A model generated the notes under the pieces. The model had not been told where the DNA came from, searched no databases, and was given only the letters and a program-made list of their open reading frames with translations. This document shows positions 1 to 7,600 of a stretch of DNA of 9,546 nt, piece by piece. The DNA is from Thermoplasmata archaeon (lineage in GTDB: Archaea > Thermoplasmatota > Thermoplasmata > JAGHBH01): assembly GCA_030673205.1 (NCBI GenBank), contig DAOVJP010000033.1:1-9546 (forward strand), written 5' to 3'. The position numbers and the translations under genes are program-made. Positions within the stretch are counted from its first letter, which is position 1, and each line of letters opens with the position of its first letter.

Positions 1-141
1 AAAGGAAGGCAGAATGAGCATCTCCCCCTCTCCCTTCTCCTCGCTGACCTCCACGACCACACCGTTCTCCACGAGCACCGAGCCCTCGAAGAACCGGGAG
101 GGGAGGGAAGGATCGTATACCAAGCCTGTGAACAAAGTCAT
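1..141 (-). CDS. Amidohydrolase-type metal-dependent hydrolase, N-terminal fragment
   Basis: This is the first 47 codons of a minus-strand gene that leaves the window on the left. It reads MTLFTGLVYDPSLPSRFFEG, then a strand-rich stretch with LVENGVVVEV, and ends at LILPSF. This is the small N-terminal beta-sandwich of the amidohydrolase superfamily (imidazolonepropionase, cytosine deaminase and related enzymes), where a sequence like LILPSF normally runs into the metal-binding HxH strand; that motif would lie just outside the window. Substrate cannot be judged. An in-frame ATG also exists at 150 (adding MSS), but the ATG at 141 sits about 25 bases from a TATA-like TTAAA, the distance expected for a leaderless archaeal transcript, and the family usually starts close to the LFTG-type strand. 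No Shine-Dalgarno sequence precedes either ATG. The superfamily call is moderate; the reading frame is fairly safe. Confidence 0.6.
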   Translation of the reverse strand, partial: MTLFTGLVYDPSLPSRFFEGSVLVENGVVVEVSEEKGEGEMLILPSF

Positions 142-160
142 GGATGACATAAGGAGACGG

Positions 161-170
161 GGGTTTAAGA
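161..170 (-). promoter_or_regulatory. TATA-like box for the amidohydrolase gene
   Basis: On the minus strand this reads TCTTAAACCC. Its centre is about 25 bases before the ATG at 141, which suits a leaderless transcript beginning at or near that codon. This is assigned by spacing and composition only. Confidence 0.35.
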
Positions 171-319
171 TGTTTTGGCGAGACCCATGATGGAGAGTTT
201 CAGATCGCCCCGGTTGGAGTCTGAGGTGTCCCAGGGTGCTTCCGCCGGTGAACGGACGGGAACGACTGGAGGGGATGCCCGAAGCACTCTCATCCTACAC
301 GCGCACGCCCAAGCACAAC

Positions 320-346
320 ACATATATACTATAACTTTAATATTCG
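320..346 (+). promoter_or_regulatory. AT-rich promoter region of the winged-helix/KaiC/giant-protein cluster
   Basis: Two TATA-like elements stand out in otherwise GC-rich intergenic DNA: CATATATACT at 321-330 and CTTTAATATT at 335-344. Either would place a transcript start about 25 bases downstream, near 350-370, leaving a short leader carrying the GGAGGT site at 386-391. The rest of the divergent spacer (142-319) shows no gene, tRNA or convincing hairpin. It is wide enough to hold operator sites, for example for the winged-helix protein encoded next, but no clear inverted repeat was seen. Confidence 0.45.
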
Positions 347-385
347 TATACTCTAACCCCCGAGACTTTACGAACAATAAACTTT

Positions 386-391
386 GGAGGT
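386..391 (+). promoter_or_regulatory. Shine-Dalgarno site that decides the winged-helix gene start
   Basis: GGAGGT directly abuts the ATG at 392, with zero spacing, which would be too close for initiation there. The next in-frame ATG at 398 has the normal spacing of about 6-7 bases. A third in-frame ATG at 404 is also possible. The site therefore favours 398. Confidence 0.6.
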
Positions 392-397
392 ATGAAC

Positions 398-937
398 ATG
401 GCAATGAATAGGGAACGCTTTCGACTGGCCGCAGAGGCATTGGGTAAGAAGAACGGAATGGAACTCCTGTATGAACTCCATGAGCAGGGGAAGGGAACGG
501 CATCCTCGCTGGCAAAGGCCACTGGCCTGCACACTGCCACCGCGATGAAATATCTGGGGGCTCTGGCCGCCGCCGGGCTCCTGGAGACCCGCACGGTCCG
601 AGGCAAGACCAGGGAGATGATAGAATACCGCCTGCCCGGACCCAGAATATCTTTGGTCCTCGACCTCTCCGATGAAGGGAACGCCGACCTCCATCTCTCC
701 GAGGCCCTTATAGAAGCGATGTTGGAAAAGGCCAACCGGATATATGGAGAACCGTTGGACCCGCCGCCGACAGGCAACCCCTACGATCTCTTCCTCGTAC
801 TGGAGGAACGATATGGGAGGGATGAGGCGGAAGACATGGCCTTTGGCTCCGCACACGGGTTGGAGAGGACGGGGGAGGATATGGAGGAGCTCATACGGCT
901 CCTGCCTGTGCTGGCCACAAGGGAGGTGGAAGGATGA
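398..937 (+). CDS. Winged-helix DNA-binding protein, first gene of the KaiC cluster
   Basis: A 179-residue protein from ATG 398 (181 if ATG 392 is used). Residues about 8-80 form a winged helix of the ArsR/MarR style: an opening helix (RFRLAAEALGKKNGMELL), a helix-turn-helix with the recognition helix around ATGLHTATAMKYLGALAAAG (41-60), then the wing with LLETRTVRGKTREMIEYRL. No metal-binding cysteines or ligand domain are visible. The rest (about 95-179) is mostly helical and acidic, ending in ERYGRDEAEDMAF and MEELIRLLPVLATREVEG; I do not recognise it, and it could mediate dimerisation or contact with a partner. The gene shares ATGA with the KaiC-like gene, so the two are almost certainly co-transcribed and translationally coupled. 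A role as local transcription regulator is likely; targets are unknown. Autoregulation through the upstream 250-base spacer is only an inference. Confidence 0.82.
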   Translation: MAMNRERFRLAAEALGKKNGMELLYELHEQGKGTASSLAKATGLHTATAMKYLGALAAAGLLETRTVRGKTREMIEYRLPGPRISLVLDLSDEGNADLHLSEALIEAMLEKANRIYGEPLDPPPTGNPYDLFLVLEERYGRDEAEDMAFGSAHGLERTGEDMEELIRLLPVLATREVEG

Positions 938-1647
938 AACGATCAGCCACAGGCATCAAAGGCCTGGACAAGCTCATCATGGGCGGTTTCTTGGAGAACA
1001 CCGCCAACCTCATCAGCGGCCCGGCGGGAAGCGGCAAGAGCATTCTCAGCATGCAGTTCCTCTATGCCGGGGCGGAGAAGGGGGAGAAAGGCCTCTACAT
1101 CTCTCTGGAAGAGAGCAGGGAGGAGATAGAGAGGGCTACAGCCAGTTTCTCCATGGACGTTCATGGGATGGAGAAAAAGGGGCTGATAAAGATAGTGGAC
1201 CTGGGGGAGATGAGGCGGGACCAGACCATGGAAAGGAGAAAGAAGATGGTGGCGTTCGGCACTTTGAGCACCACCATATCCCGCCTCATAAAAGAGACTG
1301 GAGCCAAGAGGCTAGTGGTGGATTCCGTTAGCGCCGCCGGACTTCCGTACCGCTCCAACGAAGAGCTCAGAGAGGAGTTGTTCGGCTTCGTCAGGGACAT
1401 CAAGGACCAGAAAGTATGCTCTATCCTGATATCGGAGTCGTTGGAGGATGGAGCATTGACCAGATACAACATAGAGCAGTTCGTGGCCGACACCTTCATA
1501 GTGCTGGGATTGGAGGAGATCAAAGGCGATCTGAGGCGCACCATCACGGTGCGCAAGATGCGCTTCACCAACCACGACACGGCCAAACATCCCTTCCTGA
1601 TCCGGAAGACAGGCATACACGTAGCCGCGGACGAGAAGGTGTTCTAG
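934..1647 (+). CDS. KaiC/RadA-like single-domain ATPase
   Basis: A 237-residue RecA-fold ATPase of the archaeal KaiC-like type, with one domain instead of the two of cyanobacterial KaiC. The opening SATGIKGLDKLIMGGF is the standard KaiC start. The Walker A loop GPAGSGKS is at 29-36, the paired catalytic glutamates in YISLEES at 55-61, and Walker B RLVVDSVSA at 126-134 (Asp130). The C-terminal RRTITVRKMRFTNHD and HPFLIRKTGIHV match the last KaiC strands. All key residues are present, so ATP binding and hydrolysis are expected; such proteins oligomerise and serve in signalling, but the target here is unknown. The start ATG overlaps the stop of the winged-helix gene. The next gene, 36 bases downstream, begins with a degenerate relative of the same fold, suggesting an active/inactive pair. 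The family call is secure; the biological role is open. Confidence 0.92.
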   Translation: MKRSATGIKGLDKLIMGGFLENTANLISGPAGSGKSILSMQFLYAGAEKGEKGLYISLEESREEIERATASFSMDVHGMEKKGLIKIVDLGEMRRDQTMERRKKMVAFGTLSTTISRLIKETGAKRLVVDSVSAAGLPYRSNEELREELFGFVRDIKDQKVCSILISESLEDGALTRYNIEQFVADTFIVLGLEEIKGDLRRTITVRKMRFTNHDTAKHPFLIRKTGIHVAADEKVF

Positions 1648-1666
1648 GGGGGTATCGAACACTAAC

Positions 1667-1673
1667 AAAGGAG
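1667..1673 (+). promoter_or_regulatory. Ribosome binding site of the giant surface-protein gene
   Basis: AAAGGAG lies 10 bases before ATG 1684 in the 36-base gap after the KaiC-like gene. No TATA-like box is visible in this gap, so the giant gene is probably read from the upstream promoter. Confidence 0.55.
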
Positions 1674-1683
1674 AATAGGAAGA

Positions 1684-4600
1684 ATGGACAGGATCAACCT
1701 GGGGATACAGAACCTGGAGGCGGGCAAGGAGCGCCCCGTGGAGCCAGGCGCGAGGCTCATATTGAGGGCCAGCCCCGGAGGGGAGAGAGCGGTGGCCATC
1801 TCAGGTTTCGTGAGAGAGGGGTTGGAACGCGGTGAAGGGGTGGTGGCGGTGCTCTCCACCTCGGCCGTGGATTTCATGAGTCGTCTGGAAAGCCTGGGCG
1901 TTGATGCCTGGCAGGCGTTAGAAGAGGGCCAGTTGCATATCGTCGACTGGGAGAGTTTTCACCGTCGGTCCGTCCGCGGAGTGGAAGAAGTGGATGGGAT
2001 GCTGCTCTCATCCGTGGACCTGGCCAATGTGAGGATGGCCCTCGGGATGGCCATGGAGTCCCTGGACGCTTCTGCTTTCCAGAACAAAAGATTATTGCTG
2101 GATATAATAGACGGCGCACTCTCCCTGTACAGCAAAGAGGAGTTGGAGGAGCATCTTCTTCCGTTGTTCTCCAAGATAGAGGGAGCCACCGGCCTCGTTG
2201 TGATATCGGAGGATCACAAGAGCGAGGACATAGCCACCTCCTTCGCCCACATGATCGATGGCATCCTTGTCCTCACCAGCTCGAAGCGAGGTGTACAGGT
2301 ATCTCTGGTCTCTCTGAGCCCCAAGGTATTGGATGTCTCGGAGAAGAGGACATACATAGGGGACACGGGCCTTGTGGCAGAGCGCTCCGGCCTGGCATGT
2401 GTGATATGCGGCACGTGGGTGCTCCCTGCTGAGGAGTTATGCTCGACCTGTGGTGCCGATTTGACGATCAACCCCCCGGAAAAGATATTGCAGAAGGTGG
2501 AAGCAGGCCATTCCCACGATCTGTTCCTGTGCCCTTTCTGCGGAGCCTTCATATCAAAGGAAGCAACGCAATGTGAGATATGTGGCGTCGAGTTCGTGGA
2601 AGAAGAGGAGGAAGAGGAGCCAGGCATGTTGCTGGAAGATATGGGGGAGGAGTTGGAGCCAGTCATATCGACAGTGCAGGAGGGGGTTGGAGAGCCGGGA
2701 AGGGTGGAGGCGTTGTTCCAGCGGTTCTTTGGCGTTTCCGCCAAGAAGGCAGAGGAAGTGGAGGAGGAGCACCATAACCTGTATCTCTGTCCTCATTGTG
2801 GAGCCATAGTTTCCAAGGGCACGGAGGAGTGTCCACTCTGCAGGCAGGGGATCGATTTGGATGGTCTCACCACATTGGCGTTCGATGATGATTCCGCCCT
2901 CCTATGCTCCAACTGCGGCGCGTTCCTTCCCTCCGGGGCCGAGATCTGCCCCATTTGTGATGCCGAGCTTGATATGGATGTGACCGAGGAAGGGGAGGCG
3001 GAGGAGTGGGAGGATATGCAGGAGGTCATAGCCGTAGCCTCCCTGGAGGAGTTCTTCGATTCGGCAAGAAGGAAAAAGGAGCTTGAGGAGGAGAGACTGG
3101 GGGTAGGGGAGAGGAAAGGCCTTACGAACGGCACAGGACTCACGAACGGTGCATTGTTCCAGAGAAAAGGCCTAGTCAATGGGCGTGGTCGTACTAATGG
3201 GTTGACGAATGGTAGTGGGTTGGTTAATGGGCGTGGTCGTACTAATGGGTTGACGAATGGTAGTGGGTTGGTTAATGGGCGTGGTCGTACTAATGGGCTG
3301 GTCAATGGCCTGGGACTTATCAACGGCAACGGACTGGTCAATGGCAACGGGCTGATATACGGCGACGGGCTGGTGAACGGCAACGGGCTGATATACAGCG
3401 ATGGACTGGTGAACGGCTTCGGCCCCAGATACAACTATGAAACGATACTGAGACGCCATACGACCTGGAAATATCGTGCGGCCGTTATAGCGCTGGTCTT
3501 CGTTCTCATGCTCCCTAGTGTGTTCATATTCTCCTTCCAACCATCTCATGTTCATTTTGTTGGCATAGATGGAGAATTCTCTGATTGGGCGGAGGTCAAT
3601 TCCTTCTGGGATATAGCTGAAGGCTCGGGCCCGGACATACTAGAGATCAAATTCATAGAGAGGGAAGAGAACCTCTACATGTACCTTAGAGCCTCCGTGG
3701 ACATGGAGACTACAGGGGGGTTGCAGGCCTTCATGCTCGTGGATACGGACGGCAATGCTTCCACAGGATACGAGGTCCATGGGATAGGGGCGGATTCCAT
3801 CCTCATTCTATACATTCTCGAAGGGAATGTGAGAGTAGAGGTTTGCTCTAAGTTCGCCAATAACGAAAGCCACCTCGATTGGCGGGGATTTCAACAGCAT
3901 AGGGTGGGAAAAGCGGCTTGCTCTGGCTATGTCGTGGAAACAGTGATATCCAAGGTAGGCGCTCCGGCTCCGAGAGAAGGGGATATTCTCCAGGTGGTGC
4001 TCGTCCTGGAGAATGCACAGAGTGAGAGGGATGTGACCCCCATATTGTGCCCGGGAAACCCTGGTTCCCTAGCCTTGCTTCAGACCGTTGGTGGAGGGGA
4101 TGTGGTGCAGCGGGACACCTCGTTCCTCTTGGATACGATAGAGGTATACGCCCCAGGGGGGAATGTGAAATTCTCGGAACTCTCCTGCAAATTGTTGGGC
4201 TCTGCTCCCTATGAAGCCCTCGATCAGGTCTCCCTCTATCTGGATGATGGGAATGGAGGATATGGACCGGAGGATGCTCTGCTGGCCCAGGCCACTCCCT
4301 CTTCCTCTTCCTTCTCCCTTCCGCTCGACCATCCACATGAGATGATGGTGGGGCAATTGTCCACGATGCTGCTCATGGGCCACATCTCTCCCGACGCGCC
4401 TGTCTCAACCGCTGTAGGCGCCTGGATAACGAGCATCCCTGGGCTTCCCAGCATCCTGGACAACAATGTTGACATCTTTTCTCTTCCATACATTGATCTG
4501 CCCCCTGATAGAGTGGAGATAGATGGTGGGTATGGGGATTGGCATGCAGGGATGTTGTTGAACGATCCGTTGGAGGATGCCAGAGGGGGGAGCGATGATG

Positions 4601-7600
4601 TTGACATGGGAACATATGGACTAGCCATAGATACGCGCGGTCTTTTCCTATACCTTGATGTCGCCGGTCATCTCCTGGCAGGCAGGGATGTTCCCCATGT
4701 GATGAAGCTCTCCCCATCCCATTCTCCTTCCCCACCCCCCGCACCTGCCCCTCCCAGACTGCCAGATGCAGATCGGGACGGCATAGATGACGCGAACGAT
4801 ACGCATCCCCATGATTTCGATGACGACGGCATAGAGGACCTGGAGGACTGGGACAGGGACAACGATGGTGTCCGAGACTATGACTGGGGGGGCGATGATG
4901 TATGGTTGTATAGAGAGGACACGGGAGTGAGGATATATATAGGATCGATCACCGAGGCCACAAGCTCCCCGGTCACCGGAGAGGATGCCATCAGGATATT
5001 CATGGACAGGGACAGCAATTCCTCCACGGGATACGATGATCCGGCGTTGGTGGGGGGGATGGAGAGCATGGTGGAGATACTGGGTAGGGATGGGAAGGTG
5101 ACATCCTCTGCGATATATGAGTACACAGATGATAACGGGACGTGGGGATGGAACAGGAGCGGAGAGGTATCCAGCGCATTGTCTCATCATGCCATAGAGA
5201 TGTTCATTGCCCTTGATCCCCTCTATGTGATCAATGCCACGGTATCGATGGTCATAACGGGCTGGAACGGTACGGGGGATATGGGGGATCAGGACATCAG
5301 AATGCCCCAACCAACCCGTCTCATGAAGCTGTTGTCCAGGGGGGCGGAGACGAAGACGTTGTATATCAGAGAGGGTGGGGATATGAACACCTTCATGGGT
5401 GGACTAACACAGACAGTGACATTATATAGCAAACAAGGACAGGATTCTGTCATCTGGACCCAGGCCCCGCCGATGGCTGGAACGTTCAACCTTTCTGGGG
5501 CCATCTCCACCCACCTATACCTAGCCCCCATAACGGCGGGCAGCAACAAACCATCGGTCACGGTAACATTGGGCTATGGCGCCACGATCATAGGGAGCAC
5601 CACCATATCCGGGCTCACCGGCGAGAACTGGTATACATTCACCACGGACACACTAGTACCGAACGTTCCTGCTGGCCAGGCCATAACAGTGACCGTCACC
5701 GTTTCCGGGACTAGCAACTCGTTGGGAGCGACTATATACTTCGCATCAGGAACATACGATTCTAGAAGCGTGTTCCAGACGGACACATATATCGATGTGG
5801 AATGGGTGAGGACGCATAACGCTACAGCGGAGACGAAGGAGTTTGAACCAGAAGAGGTGGTGGAGATAAGGGCCAACATCACTGATCCCCTGGGCATTCA
5901 GGATATCAAAGAGGTCCGCGCCACCATATACTATCCCAACGGGACATTGCTGGCATCCGACATCCTTCTCCTATCCTTCTCCCAGGACCCAGGCGGATAC
6001 TGGGAGATATACAACAACTCCATCGCGCTGGCATCAACAACCCCATCGGGGGCGTATCTCGTGGAAATAATCGCCGTGGAGACCAACGATGTGACCTCCA
6101 CAGGATCCCATTGGTTCTTCAGCCCTGTGGAGAACGGTGTATTGTTCTATTCCGACCAGACCCACACTGCGTCGGCCGGGGACAGCGTATCCTACGAGGT
6201 CTTTCTCGAGAATATAGGGGCGTATAACAATTCATACCTGCTCTCAACATCCACATCCTCCATGGGCTGGCCCACCAACCTCTCGTACGGAGGGAACATC
6301 ATAGCCAGGGATGATGAGGGAGATGGGATATGGGACTGGATAGATCCCGGGTTCGAATCGGGGAACGATGTTCGCATACCCCTCTCTCCCGGGATCGCCG
6401 CCGCATTGATAGTGACGAAAGCCGTGCCTATGGGGGCGTCGGGGATGGTGGATACCACAAGTATCTTCGCAGTATCGGAGAATCACACAGGGGTGGAGGA
6501 TAATGTCGCTCTGGTCACCGTAGTACCCTCTCCGCAGGTGGTCAAGGCATTGTATCTCAACGGCGGGGATATGTTAACCACACAGATGGGAGCGTCTCTC
6601 CTCACCACGGAGATACTCGCGGGGAACGATCATATTTGGACACAGTCCCCCATCATGGCAGGGCCTTTCGAGATAACGGGAGTAGTGACGGTAGACCTGT
6701 ACATATCAACATCCACACAAGGGAACAGGATCGCGGATGTCACTGTGGGCCTATATTATGGTGCCTTCCTGCTGGGTAGCTCCACAATGAACGATATCGC
6801 CACTGATGGGTGGTATACATTTGCCATCCCGGCGGAGGGTTCTTTTACGGGGGGAGACGCATTGAGCCTGCGAGTGTTCACCAGCGAAAGGCCCATCATC
6901 GTGTACTATGATTCCGCAACATATGATTCCAGGGTGGAGATACCGACCAACACATACACCCATGTGGTCTGGGCCAAGACATACAATTCTTCCGCCGAGA
7001 CCATGGAGCTTGTGGTAGGCGAGACCAACATCATACGGGCACAGGTGTCGGACCCCCTAGGCCAGCAGGACATACAGGGGGCGGTCGTGACCATAACCTA
7101 TCCGAACGGAACAACGCTGGTAAGCGAGCCCATGATCGAAGAGACACCGGACCCAGGAAACTATTGGAAACTGTTCAACTATACCTTCACGCTTCCCTGG
7201 AACTCCCCCGTAGGAGAATATGTGTATACGGTGAACGCCACGGAGACGGACGGGGCCACACACTCGTTGACCACCAAATTCATCGTCCGATGCAATGTTA
7301 CCGTGGGACCGAATAACACCGCTCTCACACTATCCGGTGCCACGGTAACATATACACATTGGATAAACAACACCGGCAAAGGCTCGGACACCTATAACCT
7401 GTTCGTCACAAGCTCCCAGGGATGGAATGTGAGCATAATGGATGGAGGAGCGGTCATGGCCTATGACAGCAATGGGGATGGCAACTGGGACTATGTGAAC
7501 CCCGCCTACGACACGGACGGCGATGGGGAGCCAGACACCGGACGGATACATATGGGCGCGAGCTTCCCCATAACGGTCACGATAGTTGTTCCTTCGGGGG

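Larger units (their letters stand above)
3118..3420 (+). repeat. Asn-Gly-rich short repeat region inside the giant gene
   Basis: Residues 479-579 are built from repeats of about six residues, mostly of the form G-L-x-N-G-x, with variants GRTNGL, TNGS and GLIYGD. They sit between the zinc ribbons and the first membrane segment, so on the cytoplasmic side. The segment is neutral to basic and lacks aromatic residues apart from two Tyr and a few Phe. It could be a flexible tether, a self-association region or a binding surface; the sequence does not decide. Confidence 0.85.

Noticed and set aside
187..224. ATGATGG followed 27 bases later by CTGA, resembling a C/D box guide RNA
   Set aside because: The C box is imperfect, no C'/D' pair or terminal stem is visible, and such short motifs are common by chance.
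175..411. A 78-codon plus-strand open frame in the divergent spacer
   Set aside because: It runs through the AT-rich promoter region and into the start of the winged-helix gene in another frame, has no ribosome site, and the product is featureless.
744..1331. A 195-codon plus-strand frame overlapping the winged-helix and KaiC-like genes
   Set aside because: Gly/Arg/His-rich product in a shifted frame of two clear genes, with no family features.
2793..3434. A 213-codon minus-strand open frame across the Asn-Gly repeat
   Set aside because: Its Pro/Leu/Thr-rich product is the mirror of the repeat codons; the plus-strand frame continues through zinc ribbons and a membrane segment.
4648..5310. 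A 220-codon minus-strand open frame in the ectodomain region
   Set aside because: No ribosome site or family features, and it lies opposite a continuous well-structured plus-strand frame.
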